A DNA stretch of 64,000 nucleotides from Micromonospora lupini (GCF_026342015.1 NZ_JAPENL010000001.1:806001-870000), one strand, 5' to 3'. Shown: positions 35,202-43,864, counted from the first letter of the stretch. The notes: generated by a model not told the origin, from the letters alone. Numbers and translations: made by a program.

Positions 35202-36610
35202 CGCGTACCACTCCTCTGCGCCACCTCGTCCTCGTCCACGCCCTGCTGCTCCGCCGGCTCGTGGTAACGCTCGGGCACCGGCCGCACCAGCAGATTCGCC
35301 ACGAACCCCACCGCGAGCACACCCACCATCGTGAACAGCGCCGGCCGGTACGCCGCCGCCGTCAACGTGCCCGGCTTACCCTGCGCGTCGAGGAACCCGT
35401 TCACGATCAGCGGCCCGGCGACCCCCGCCGCCGACCACGCGGTCAGCAACCGCCCGTGGATCGCACCCACCTGGTACGTGCCGAACAGGTCCCGCAGATA
35501 CGCCGGCACCGTGGCGAACCCACCACCGTAGAACGACAGGATCACGCAGGCGAACAACACGAACAACGCCGTCGCCGTCTGCCCGAACACGGCCAGCAAC
35601 GCGTACAACACCATGCCCACACCCAAGTACACCAGGTAGATCGGCTTGCGACCGATGACGTCCGACGTCGACGACCAGACGAACCGGCCCGCCATGTTGA
35701 ACAGCGACAGCAGACCCACGAACCCGCCGGCCGCCGCGACCGACACCGCCGACGTGCCGTTGTCCCGGAAGAAATCCTGGATCATCGGACTTGCCTGCTC
35801 CAGGATGCCGATACCTGCCGTCACGTTGCAGAACAGCACCACCCACAGCAGCCAGAACGAGCGCGTCCTCACCGCGTTGGCCGCCGACACGTTCGCCGTC
35901 GTGACAAGCGGCTTCGCCGCCACCGCCGCCGGGTCGAAGCCCGCCGGACGCCACCCGTCGGCCGGCACCCGCACGTTCGCCACCCCGAACATCATGATCA
36001 CGAAGTAGCCCAGGCCGAGCGTCACGAACAGCCACACCAGCGCGCTGCCCGACGCCGTCGAACCCGCGTTGGACGGGTCGTAACCGCTGTCGTAGAACGA
36101 CAGAAGCTGGCGCGACAGGGGAGAGGCCACCATCGCGCCACCACCGAACCCCATGATCGCCAGACCGGTGGCCAGACCCGGCCGGTCCGGGAACCACTTG
36201 ATCAGCGTCGAGACGGGGGAGATGTACCCGATGCCCAGACCGATGCCGCCGAGCAGGCCGTAGCCCACGTACAACAGCCACAACTGCTTCGTGGCGATGC
36301 CCAGCGAACCGACCAGGAAACCCACCGCCCAGAAACACGCCGAGACGAACATGGCCTTACGCGGCCCGTTCGCCTCCACCCAGGTCCCCGCCACCGCGGC
36401 GGACAACCCCAGCATCACTATCGCGATGCTGAAGATCACCCCGATCGCCGTCTGACCGGTGTCGAAATGCGCGATCAACGAGTTCTTGTAGACGCTTGTG
36501 GCGTACACCTGGCCGATGCAGAGATGGATGGCCAACGCCGCCGGGGGAATGAGCCACCGGCTGTAGCCGGGCGGCGCGACGGTGTGCCGACGATCGAGTG
36601 CGGAAAGCAT
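35198..36610 (-). CDS. OFA-family MFS transporter (oxalate/formate antiporter type)
   Basis: The 470-residue protein has about twelve membrane segments and the OFA features: N-terminal GYSRWLIPPAALAIHLCIGQ VYATSVYK, WVEANGPRKAMF and GLGIGYISPVSTLIKWFPD. In OxlT-like members it exchanges carboxylates such as oxalate and formate; the true substrate here is open. GAGAGGAAG upstream of the ATG at 36610 fixes the start; an in-frame ATG at 36721 has no such site. It ends in a 4-bp overlap with a small membrane protein gene. Confidence 0.9.
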   Translation of the reverse strand: MLSALDRRHTVAPPGYSRWLIPPAALAIHLCIGQVYATSVYKNSLIAHFDTGQTAIGVIFSIAIVMLGLSAAVAGTWVEANGPRKAMFVSACFWAVGFLVGSLGIATKQLWLLYVGYGLLGGIGLGIGYISPVSTLIKWFPDRPGLATGLAIMGFGGGAMVASPLSRQLLSFYDSGYDPSNAGSTASGSALVWLFVTLGLGYFVIMMFGVANVRVPADGWRPAGFDPAAVAAKPLVTTANVSAANAVRTRSFWLLWVVLFCNVTAGIGILEQASPMIQDFFRDNGTSAVSVAAAGGFVGLLSLFNMAGRFVWSSTSDVIGRKPIYLVYLGVGMVLYALLAVFGQTATALFVLFACVILSFYGGGFATVPAYLRDLFGTYQVGAIHGRLLTAWSAAGVAGPLIVNGFLDAQGKPGTLTAAAYRPALFTMVGVLAVGFVANLLVRPVPERYHEPAEQQGVDEDEVAQRSGTR

Positions 36611-36739
36611 GCGCTGCTTCCTCTCCGACGAGGACGTGAGACACACCCACATGCCCACACCTCCCGCACGCGACAAACCCCACCGTCGCCGGACGGTCCC
36701 TCCGGTGAGCTGAGCGGTCACTCAGCCCACCCCCGCCGC

Positions 36740-38119
36740 CTACCCCAGGTCGGGCACGTGCCAACCGCCGGCCAACGCGTCGGCCTCCGCCGGACCCCAA
36801 CTACCCCTGTCGTACGCCCGCACCGGCGTCGACAGATCCAGGATCGGCTCCACGATCCGCCACTCCTGCCGAATCGTCTCCGCGCGGGCGAAACGCAGAT
36901 GCTGCCCGTCCATCGCGTCGTCGAGCAACCGCTCGTACGCCTCCTGACGGCGACCCAACGCCGCCCCGAAGTCCACCGACAGGTCAACCGGACGACTCGC
37001 CACCTCCGCACCCGGACTCTTCGCCTGGATCGACATCGTGATGCCGTCCCCACGACCCAACCGGAACCGCAGCAGATTCGCCGACGCCGCCGCCCCACCC
37101 GCGGCAGGGATCAACGGACGCTGCGGCTGCTTGAACTCGACCACCACCTCCGTCGCCGTCCCCGGCAACGACTTGCCCGTCCGCAGATAGAACGGCACAC
37201 CCGCCCACCGCGCAGAATCGACAGTCAACCGGGTCGCCACGAACGTCTCCGTGTTCGAATCCGACGCGACACCCGGCTCGTCGCGGTAGCCCGCGTACTG
37301 CCCCCGCACCGTGGACTCCGGCGACAACGGCTCGATCTGCCGCAACACCGCCGCCTCCGCCTCCCGAAACGCGTCCGTGTCGTCACCCTCCGGCGCGTCC
37401 ATCGCGATCAACGCCACCACCTGAAGAATGTGGTTCTGCAACACGTCACGAGTAGCGCCCACCGTGTCGTAGAACCCGGCACGGCCCTGCGTACCGAACC
37501 CCTCGGCGAGAGTGACCTGCACATTGTCGATGTGCTCGCTGTTCCACAATGGCTCGAACAACCGATTCGCGAACCGGAACGCGTACAGGCCCTCCACGGC
37601 CTCCTTGCCCAGGTAGTGATCGATCCGGAACACCCGCGCCGGATCGAAGGCCCCCTGCAACGTCCGATCCAACTCCGCAGACGACGCCAGGTCCCGCCCG
37701 AACGGCTTCTCCACGATCACCCGACCACGATCGGCCAGCCCGACCGCCGCCAACCCCTGCACCACCGAACCGAACACCATCGGCGGAATCGCCAGATAGA
37801 ACACCGGCCGCTCGGCGTCGCGCAGACGCTCCGCCAGCCGCTGATACGTCACCGGATCCGCGTAGTCGCCGGAGATCATCGACAGGTTGCCCGCCAGGGC
37901 GTCGAACGCCTCGTCATCCACCTCGTCAGTCGCCTCGGCCACCGACTTACGGGCCGTCGCGACCAACTGCTGATCATCCCAGGGGGAGCGGGCCACCCCG
38001 ATCACCGGGACATCGAGACGCCCACGCCGGGTCAACTCGAACAGCGCCGGAAAGAGCTTCTTCGAGACGAGATCACCTGTCACGCCGAACAGCACTACCG
38101 CGTCTGAGCGCACGTGCAT
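36740..38119 (-). CDS. zwf: Glucose-6-phosphate dehydrogenase
   Basis: The 459-residue enzyme opens the oxidative pentose phosphate pathway, making NADPH or F420H2-precursor reducing power. It has the dinucleotide site VLFGVTGDLVSKKLFPALF, the active-site RIDHYLGKEAVEGL and EKPFGRDLASS. The C-terminal part TKSVGE.. is replaced by the usual short bacterial end. It stands alone: the OFA gene starts 129 bp downstream, and a 283-bp gap without a gene separates it from the divergent hydrolase. A second zwf-type copy elsewhere is common in this group but not visible here. Confidence 0.95.
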   Translation of the reverse strand: MHVRSDAVVLFGVTGDLVSKKLFPALFELTRRGRLDVPVIGVARSPWDDQQLVATARKSVAEATDEVDDEAFDALAGNLSMISGDYADPVTYQRLAERLRDAERPVFYLAIPPMVFGSVVQGLAAVGLADRGRVIVEKPFGRDLASSAELDRTLQGAFDPARVFRIDHYLGKEAVEGLYAFRFANRLFEPLWNSEHIDNVQVTLAEGFGTQGRAGFYDTVGATRDVLQNHILQVVALIAMDAPEGDDTDAFREAEAAVLRQIEPLSPESTVRGQYAGYRDEPGVASDSNTETFVATRLTVDSARWAGVPFYLRTGKSLPGTATEVVVEFKQPQRPLIPAAGGAAASANLLRFRLGRGDGITMSIQAKSPGAEVASRPVDLSVDFGAALGRRQEAYERLLDDAMDGQHLRFARAETIRQEWRIVEPILDLSTPVRAYDRGSWGPAEADALAGGWHVPDLG

Positions 38120-38402
38120 GGCACTTCCATCCGATCATGTGGAAACCTGATCTTCCGAACGGACAACCGCGCGCGCCACTTGAGGAATTCCCCGGCAACG
38201 ACGCACGTGAGGTCGGCGACAGCGACGGCGCATACCTTGAAGAAGGCTCGCCGATCAGGCGTGACGCGGGCAACACCCCCACCTGATCGACTAATCTCGA
38301 TCATCCTAAGGCCCGCAAACCCCGCTGCTCCACCCCGTCCCGCCGATACGCCACGACCGAAGACGCACAGCGACGCTCCACCCGACAGGGGAGAACCCCG
38401 CA

Positions 38403-39239
38403 ATGAACCTGGCAGCCGACCGATCCACCGCAGCCGGCCCCGAGGTGGTGTGCCTGCCGATGTTCGCCACGACCCGCGCCGCCACGGCCACCGCCTTCGG
38501 CCCCGCCCTCGCCGGCGCCGACCTGCGCGAGACATACCTGGACCTACCCGGGCACGGCGACAGCCCGCCCACCTGCCCGCCCACCTCCCAGGCGCTGCTG
38601 GACACCGTCTGCGCCTGGCTCGACCATCACGTCGACGCACCAGTCCTGCTCGCCGGCGCCTCCTACGGCGCCTACCTCGCCGCCGGCATCGCGCGCCAAC
38701 GACCCGACCTGGTCCGCGGCCTGCTCCTCGTCTGCCCGGGCATCACCATCGCACCGGCCAGCCGCACCCTGCCCGACCACCGCCCACCCCCCGGACCCGC
38801 CGGCTGGCTGGACGACGCCCCTACCGACCTGCGCACCCATCTCGACACCGCGCTCGGCCATCGCACCCCGAGCGTCGTCGCCACAGTGCTCGCCGCCCTG
38901 CGCTCCGGCGGCCCCGGCGACGACACCTTCCAACAGGCCCTGCGCACCGGCCCCGGATACGCGCTCCCCGACGAGATGACCGACACCCCCTACGACGGCC
39001 CCGTCAGCGTGCTCACCGGCCGACAGGACCACATCGTCGGCTACACCGACCAGTTCCACGCCATGCGCCGCTACCCCCGGGGCGCCTACACCGCGCTCGA
39101 CCAGGCCGGGCACTACCTGCCCTACGAACAACCGGCGCTGCTGCGCGCGCTCACCCAGGACTGGCTGCGCCGGGCGCTGACCTCGCCGCCACGGCACGCG
39201 ACGGCACGGCGCCCGCGCGACAATGGCGGGCATGACTGA
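38403..39239 (+). CDS. Alpha/beta hydrolase
   Basis: The 278-residue protein has an alpha/beta-hydrolase fold. The nucleophile elbow is LLAGASYGAYLAAG, the acid lies in VSVLTGRQDHIVGY, and the catalytic His in ALDQAGHYLPYEQ. The oxyanion loop PMFATTRAA is unusual in lacking a His-Gly. There is no signal peptide. It overlaps the following DinB gene by 8 bp, so the two are probably co-expressed. The substrate is unknown. Confidence 0.87.
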   Translation: MNLAADRSTAAGPEVVCLPMFATTRAATATAFGPALAGADLRETYLDLPGHGDSPPTCPPTSQALLDTVCAWLDHHVDAPVLLAGASYGAYLAAGIARQRPDLVRGLLLVCPGITIAPASRTLPDHRPPPGPAGWLDDAPTDLRTHLDTALGHRTPSVVATVLAALRSGGPGDDTFQQALRTGPGYALPDEMTDTPYDGPVSVLTGRQDHIVGYTDQFHAMRRYPRGAYTALDQAGHYLPYEQPALLRALTQDWLRRALTSPPRHATARRPRDNGGHD

Positions 39240-39822
39240 CCTGGGCGACACGAAAGCCGCGCTGCACCACTACCTCCGAAGGGCGCGCAACGGCCTGCTC
39301 TGGAAGCTCGACGGCCTCAGCGAACGCGAGGCCAGAACGCCGCGCACCGCGACCGGCAACAACCTGCTCGGAGTCGTCAAACACTGCCTCAACGTCGAAG
39401 CCGGCTACTTCGGGCCTACCTTCGGCCGGCAGTTCCCGACCCCTGCGGAACTGGTTCCCCTGGAGGCGTTCGACGACGACCCGCAGGCCGACTGGTACGC
39501 CCGCGAGGACGAGACGAAGGACGGCCTGATCGACCTGTACCGCCGCGTCGCGGTGTTCGCCGACGAGACGATCGACAAGCTCCCGCTCGACGCCCCCGGG
39601 CAGGTGCCCTGGTGGCGGCCGGGCCACCAGGACGCGACGCTGGCCCGGATCATCATCCACGTGACCTACGACCTCGCCCGACACGCCGGTCACGCCGACA
39701 TCATGCGCGAGCAGTACGACGGCGCGATCGGTTGGCAGCAGGACAGCACCGCCGTCCCCGACGGGCAGGACTGGCCGGGGTACGTCAGCAAGCTGCGAAA
39801 GCTGGCCGACCACTTCGGATGA
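39232..39822 (+). CDS. DinB/DUF664-family protein
   Basis: The 196-residue protein has the DinB four-helix pattern with His residues at the expected places: LGVVKHCLNVEAGYF, and HVTYDLARHAGHADIMREQ. It resembles the family labelled mycothiol-dependent or DUF664. I start at the ATG at 39232; an in-frame ATG at 39223 is equally possible. It overlaps the preceding hydrolase gene. It is a paralogue of the gene at 7718 but not close to it in sequence. Confidence 0.87.
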   Translation: MTDLGDTKAALHHYLRRARNGLLWKLDGLSEREARTPRTATGNNLLGVVKHCLNVEAGYFGPTFGRQFPTPAELVPLEAFDDDPQADWYAREDETKDGLIDLYRRVAVFADETIDKLPLDAPGQVPWWRPGHQDATLARIIIHVTYDLARHAGHADIMREQYDGAIGWQQDSTAVPDGQDWPGYVSKLRKLADHFG

Positions 39823-39874
39823 CCACCCGCGTACCGCCCCCGAAACGGCGATCATGGCCTTCCGTACAGGTTCG

Positions 39875-39888
39875 ATAATGTACATTAT
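39875..39888. promoter_or_regulatory. Perfect AT-rich palindrome
   Basis: ATAATGTACATTAT is a perfect 14-bp palindrome made only of A/T plus two central G/C, in a genome of very high G+C. It lies 53 bp after the DinB stop and faces the small membrane ORF at 39974. It may be an operator; no adjacent regulator identifies its binder. Confidence 0.4.
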
Positions 39889-39973
39889 GTAAAGTAGCCT
39901 GGGTAGGAGGGTCCCCTCGCCGTCCCTGGCACGGCCACCGTCCGTGATGCCGCCGGCGAAGCGGGATGGACGC

Positions 39974-40054
39974 TCAGGAGGCCAACAGGTCGAAGTGCAT
40001 ACCCGCGAGGAAAAGCAAGAGCGCCATCCAGCGGAACACGTGTCCCGGCGACAT
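39974..40054 (-). CDS. Possible 26-residue membrane peptide
   Basis: The minus frame reads MSPGHVFRWMALLLFLAGMH then FDLLAS. It has one membrane segment and a polar end, like a small single-pass peptide or the last part of a longer lost membrane protein. The frame upstream of the ATG stays open into the neighbouring gene but changes to Arg-rich non-coding sequence. There is no clear ribosome site. Confidence 0.35.
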   Translation of the reverse strand: MSPGHVFRWMALLLFLAGMHFDLLAS

Positions 40055-40101
40055 CTCGACCAGCCTGCTGTTTCGAGCCGGCGCGCGGCTGCGGCGCCGT
40101 A

Positions 40102-40827
40102 CTAGTCGCGCGTCAGGCCCGGCGGGCAGGCATCCTCGTCGGGTCGGACGAGGCGCACGTTGAGAAGCGGATTGAGGCGCAGGCCCGCGAGCACGAGCGC
40201 GCTGCCGCCGACGTCGGTCCAGGTGTCGTCCCAGAGGGCAGAGACGAGCCAGGAGTGATCCGCCGGAAAGAAGAGGTCGGGCAGCGCTCCGTCACCGCGC
40301 AGGTGACCGGTCCGCCAGGTGAGGGCCTGCTCGGGTCCGGCTTCGACGAGCACGTAGGACCAGCCTCCGTAGAGGCTGACCTTCGCCGCGCGCGGGAAGA
40401 CGATGTCGTGGGCGCCGGTGTCGAGATAGCCAAGCCACCAGGGCTGGTCGGGAGTGGTCGCGGCGAGTTCACGGACGACGGCGTGTTCGTGGGCCTCCAG
40501 GCTGACGCCGTCGGGTGGATGGAACGTGGCGTACGCGCCGAAGACCGGCGGGATCGCCGCGGTGACCGCGAGGCCAGGTGTGGTGTGGCCGGCGATCCAG
40601 TCGACGTCGCGGGTCGTGCCGATCCGCCAGGTGCGCCCGTCGCCGGTACGTACGGAGTCCACGCCGGTCGCCGGGGCGCGTTCGTCGTGACCGTCGGGGA
40701 CGACACCTGGTACCGCTTCTGGATCCCCGCCGGCCCGCCACTCGTGTCGCTCCGAGCAGCGTTCGGTGTAGGTGATCGGCAGGTGGGGCCGACCGCAGGT
40801 GGGGCAGTTCGCGGCTGGCGACGTCAC
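40102..40827 (-). CDS. Hypothetical protein with N-terminal CxxC
   Basis: The protein has 241 residues and starts with a possible zinc site: TSPAANCPTCGRPHLPITYT and a third Cys in ERCSERH. The rest is a beta-rich domain, with the segments GLAVTAAIPPVFGAYATFHP and LPDLFFPADHSWLVSALWDD, ending RLVRPDEDACPPGLTRD. I do not recognise the family; the SMI1/SUKH-like look (Trp-rich, acidic) is only an impression. The GTG at 40827 overlaps the stop of the frameshifted small gene (GTGA), which argues for that start. Confidence 0.7.
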   Translation of the reverse strand: MTSPAANCPTCGRPHLPITYTERCSERHEWRAGGDPEAVPGVVPDGHDERAPATGVDSVRTGDGRTWRIGTTRDVDWIAGHTTPGLAVTAAIPPVFGAYATFHPPDGVSLEAHEHAVVRELAATTPDQPWWLGYLDTGAHDIVFPRAAKVSLYGGWSYVLVEAGPEQALTWRTGHLRGDGALPDLFFPADHSWLVSALWDDTWTDVGGSALVLAGLRLNPLLNVRLVRPDEDACPPGLTRD

Positions 40828-41031
40828 GGTGGCCACGATACGTGCCTCTCGATCACCGCGACCCGTTTCCACGGCGGTCCGGCCGGCACGTCCACGAGAT
40901 GGTGTCCGTACTCTTCGTACACCTGCTTGTGCACCTGCGCGAAGGTCAACGCATCGGCGCAGCTGAGCCGGCGTGCGGCGGTGTCGGATGAAGCCCGGCG
41001 GACCGATGACGTAGCGCCTGGGTTCGGGCAT
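40824..41031 (-). pseudogene. Small gene with an apparent +1 frameshift
   Basis: An ATG at 41031 follows a strong AGGAGGGG and opens MPEPRRYVIGPPGFIRHRR. This frame then turns Arg-rich and non-coding. One frame over, from about 40975, good coding sequence begins: LSCADALTFAQVHKQVYEEY, then GHHLVDVPAGPPWKRVAVIE, ending RHVSWPP with its stop overlapping the next GTG. The two parts together would make a protein of about 68 residues. A frame change around 40968-40980, or a sequencing slip, explains this. No family recognised. Confidence 0.5.
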
Positions 41032-41070
41032 CGCTCCCCTCCTCCACTCTTCCCGGAAACGTGAAAATGC

Positions 41071-41090
41071 TGCATAATATCCCTTATGCA
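41071..41090. promoter_or_regulatory. Inverted repeat across the recombinase start codon
   Basis: Perfect 7-bp arms TGCATAA (41071-41077) and TTATGCA (41084-41090) surround a 6-nt spacer. The ATG of the recombinase is inside the right arm, and CATAAT (41073-41078), a plausible -10, is inside the left. A protein bound here would block transcription and translation, which fits self-repression. Confidence 0.6.
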
Positions 41091-42093
41091 TGACAAAAAG
41101 GACGAATCGCTCATGGTGTTGATCGAGGAGTTCCTGACCGCTCGGGCGACCCGCAAGCCCTCCCCGCACACCCTGGCGGCCTACCGGCGGGATCTGCACG
41201 CGGTGGCCGCGCTGGTGGCCGGGGACGACACCACTCCCCTCCCCCTCGACGCGCTGTCGATCAGCGACCTCTCCCCCCGTGTGCTGCGGGCGGCCTTCGC
41301 CCGGTTCGCCGCACCCCGGGCGCCCGCGTCGGTGCACCGCGCCTGGTCCACCTGGAACAGCTTCTTCACGTTCCTGGTCGCCGATCAGGTGGTGGCGGGC
41401 AATCCGATGCCGGCGGTCGGCCGGCCCCGGGCGCTGCTCCCCCAGCCGAAGCCGCTGCGCGGTGCGGACACTCCCGAGATGCTGCTCGCGTCGGTTGCCC
41501 GCGACGACGGTCGGCAGCGTGATCCGTGGCCGGAGCGGGACGTGGCGGTGGTGGCGGTGGCGTTGTGCGCGGGGTTGCGCCTGTCGGAGTTGTTGGCGCT
41601 GCGGGTCGGTTCGTTGGCGGGTCGACCGGGTGAGCGGCGGATCGAGGTCGCCGGCAAGGGCGGGCGTCCGCGGGTGGTGCCGATCGAGGCTGATCTGGAC
41701 CGGGTGGTGGCGGACTACCTGGACAGTCGCCGTCGGCGTTTCGGGTCGCGGTCGGTACGCCCCGACTCGGCGTTGCTGGTGGACCGGCACGGTGAGCCGC
41801 TGCGCCGCGGTGGTCTGCAGTATCTGGTGGAGTCGTGTTATCGGCGGGCGGGGATCGGTGACCGGGTGCCGCGTGGGGCGCGGTTGCACGCGCTGCGGCA
41901 CACGTTCGCGACGCGGTTGGCGGAGGACGGGGCGAGCGCCGCGGAGATCATGCGGTTGTTGGGGCACGCGTCGTTGGCGTCGTCGCAGACGTACATCGAG
42001 GTGACGGCCGGGCAGCAGCGGGATGCGATCCGTGCCAGCCGGACCAACCGGGCGTTGGCGGCTCTGCCCCCGGTGCGGGGCGCCACAGGGTGA
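41086..42093 (+). CDS. Tyrosine recombinase/integrase
   Basis: The 335-residue recombinase has an N-terminal core-binding domain (LARTRKPSPHTLAAYRRDL is the usual form; here RATRKPSPHTLAAYRRDLH) and the catalytic residues Arg (CAGLRLSELLAL), Lys (VAGKGGRPRVVP), HALRHTFA, GHASLASSQ and Tyr (TYIEVT). It is a XerC/D-like integrase. No phage, excisionase or attachment site is near, so it is likely an orphan. Its start lies within an inverted repeat. It is divergent from the frameshifted small gene and its unknown partner. Confidence 0.9.
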   Translation: MHDKKDESLMVLIEEFLTARATRKPSPHTLAAYRRDLHAVAALVAGDDTTPLPLDALSISDLSPRVLRAAFARFAAPRAPASVHRAWSTWNSFFTFLVADQVVAGNPMPAVGRPRALLPQPKPLRGADTPEMLLASVARDDGRQRDPWPERDVAVVAVALCAGLRLSELLALRVGSLAGRPGERRIEVAGKGGRPRVVPIEADLDRVVADYLDSRRRRFGSRSVRPDSALLVDRHGEPLRRGGLQYLVESCYRRAGIGDRVPRGARLHALRHTFATRLAEDGASAAEIMRLLGHASLASSQTYIEVTAGQQRDAIRASRTNRALAALPPVRGATG

Positions 42094-42122
42094 CCGGAAG
42101 TCAGCTGGCGCAGGCCCGCGGG

Positions 42123-42902
42123 TCAGCCGAGGTCGACGAGCAGGGGGCGGTGGTCGGAGATGGTGGACGGTGGGGCGGTGACGGCCCGTACGGGTGGGAG
42201 CTGGGTGAGGGCGTGCCGGTCGGCGAGGATGTGGTCGAGTTGGACGCGGGGTTGCCCGGAGGGGTAGGTGGGGCGTCGGCCCAGGGGTTGCCAGCGGGAG
42301 ATGAGGCGGGCGGGGCCGGCGGGCAGGTTGAGGTCGCCGAGCAGGATGCGGGGGCCGGGTAGCGCGCGGAGGGCGCGCACGGTCTGGCGGAGTTGGCGGG
42401 CGTTCCAGCCGGGCACGAACGACAGGTGGGTCGCTGCGGCGGTGAGGGGGCCGTGTGGGGTGTCGAGGACGGCGGCGAGGACGACGCGGGGTTCGTCGTG
42501 CAGCAGGATGAGGCCGCCGCCGGGGCCGGGGACGTAGACAGGTGAGCGGACGGGCGCGGGTGTGAGTCGGGTGATGTGCCAGCTGCGGACGGGGTGTCGG
42601 CTGATGAGGCCGATGCCGTAGCAGGGTTCGCCGTGGCCGTCGTCGTCGTGGCGCAGGGGGCGGAACTGTTCGCCGGGGGTGCCGACGACGGCGGCCGCGA
42701 AGCGGTGGTGTGGCGCGTCGAGGGCGTGGGCGGCGATGGCGGTGAGGTCGTGGTTGCCGCTGCGGCGTTGGTCGCGGTCGACTTCCTGTAGGGCGAGTAC
42801 GTCGGCGTCGAGGGCGGCTATGGCGGCGGCGAGTCGGTCGGGGTCGACGAGTCCGTCGGTGAGGGATCGTCCGTGCAGCAGGTTGAAGGTGGCCAGGCGC
42901 AC
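42123..42902 (-). CDS. Endonuclease/exonuclease/phosphatase-family protein
   Basis: The 259-residue protein has the EEP fold motifs: ATFNLLHGR, the metal-binding Glu in LALQEVD, GPRILLGDLNLP, VQLDHILAD and the final ISDHRPLLVDL. It cleaves a phosphodiester or phosphomonoester, with DNA, RNA or a lipid as possible target. There is no signal peptide. The GTG at 42902 has an AGGAG-like site nearby (GCAGGAG). It stands alone between the recombinase and a small membrane ORF. Confidence 0.9.
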   Translation of the reverse strand: MRLATFNLLHGRSLTDGLVDPDRLAAAIAALDADVLALQEVDRDQRRSGNHDLTAIAAHALDAPHHRFAAAVVGTPGEQFRPLRHDDDGHGEPCYGIGLISRHPVRSWHITRLTPAPVRSPVYVPGPGGGLILLHDEPRVVLAAVLDTPHGPLTAAATHLSFVPGWNARQLRQTVRALRALPGPRILLGDLNLPAGPARLISRWQPLGRRPTYPSGQPRVQLDHILADRHALTQLPPVRAVTAPPSTISDHRPLLVDLG

Positions 42903-42937
42903 TCCTGCACCCTACGTCCCCGTGGCAGGGTTGCCGT

Positions 42938-43024
42938 GTGGTGAAGGTGCTGCTGTGTTCGATGCTGGTGTTCGTGGCGGTCGGCGCGTTGGGGGTGTGG
43001 TTGCGGCGTTCGCGGGGCCGTTGA
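42938..43024 (+). CDS. Possible 28-residue membrane peptide
   Basis: From a GTG at 42938 the frame encodes MVKVLLCSMLVFVAVGALGV then WLRRSRGR, a hydrophobic helix with a basic end. A TGA follows at 43022. This shape is typical of actinomycete single-pass small membrane proteins, but its short length and lack of a clear ribosome site make it uncertain. Confidence 0.4.
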   Translation: MVKVLLCSMLVFVAVGALGVWLRRSRGR

Positions 43025-43082
43025 GGTGAGGCTTGCCACTTGGGGTCGGTCGGCCCTGACCCGGTAGGGAGAATTGCCGGCC

Positions 43083-43856
43083 GTGGACGCCGTATCGCTG
43101 AGTACGTTGCTTGTCGCCGCCGCGGCGGCCGGGTGGGTGGACGCTGTGGTCGGCGGCGGCGGGTTGCTGTTGTTGCCGGCGTTGCTGGTGGCCGCGCCGG
43201 GGTTGCCGGTGGCCACGGCGTTGGGCACGAACAAGTTGGCGGCGATCTTCGGTACGGCGACGGCGGCGGCGACGTATGCGCGGCGTACGACTGTCGACTG
43301 GCGGGTGGCGGGGCCGGCGGCGGGGTTGGCGGTGTGCGGCGCGGGGGTGGGTGCGGCGTTGGCCGGTGCGGTGCCGGCGTCGGCGTACCGGCCGGTGGTG
43401 TTGGTGGTGTTGGTGTCGGTGGCGGTGTTCGTGCTGCTGCGGCCGCGCCTGGGGGTGGTGGCGGCGCCGGAGCGGCGGACGCCGGTGCGGGTGGCGACGG
43501 TGGTGGCGGTGGCCGGGGTGGGCATCGCGTTGTACGACGGGTTGATCGGTCCGGGTACGGGGACGTTCCTGGTGGTGGCGTTCACGGCCCTGGTGGGTGC
43601 GGATTTCGTGCACGGGTCGGCGATGGCGAAGGTGGTCAACGCGGGGACGAACCTGGGTGCGTTGGTGGTGTTCGGGGTGACCGGGCACGTGTGGTGGTTG
43701 CTGGGCGCGGGGATGGCGGTGTGCAACATCGCGGGCGCGGTGGTGGGGGCGCGGATGGCGTTGCGTCGTGGTTCGGGGTTCGTGCGGGTGGTGCTGCTGG
43801 TGGTGGTGCTGGCGTTGGTCGCGAAGTTGGGTTACGACCAGTGGGTGGCCCGCTGA
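43083..43856 (+). CDS. Sulfite exporter TauE/SafE-family protein
   Basis: The 257-residue protein has about eight membrane segments and the two half-repeats of TauE/SafE: AAAGWVDAVVGGGGLLLLPA with LGTNKLAAIFGTATA, then GIALYDGLIGPGTGTFLVVA with AMAKVVNAGTNLGALVVF. Such proteins move organosulfonates or sulfite. The start is GTG at 43083. It ends 8 bp before a MITE-like element, so the original 3' flank is interrupted. Confidence 0.9.
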   Translation: MDAVSLSTLLVAAAAAGWVDAVVGGGGLLLLPALLVAAPGLPVATALGTNKLAAIFGTATAAATYARRTTVDWRVAGPAAGLAVCGAGVGAALAGAVPASAYRPVVLVVLVSVAVFVLLRPRLGVVAAPERRTPVRVATVVAVAGVGIALYDGLIGPGTGTFLVVAFTALVGADFVHGSAMAKVVNAGTNLGALVVFGVTGHVWWLLGAGMAVCNIAGAVVGARMALRRGSGFVRVVLLVVVLALVAKLGYDQWVAR

Positions 43857-43864
43857 CGCAGGCC

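Noticed and set aside
35261..38107. Plus-strand open frame of 948 codons
   Set aside because: It is antisense to the OFA transporter and zwf; the translation is almost only Arg, His, Pro and Gln.
40102..41967. Single 621-codon minus-strand protein
   Set aside because: The upper part is antisense to the integrase and the middle is Arg-rich non-coding sequence; only the last 241 codons look real.
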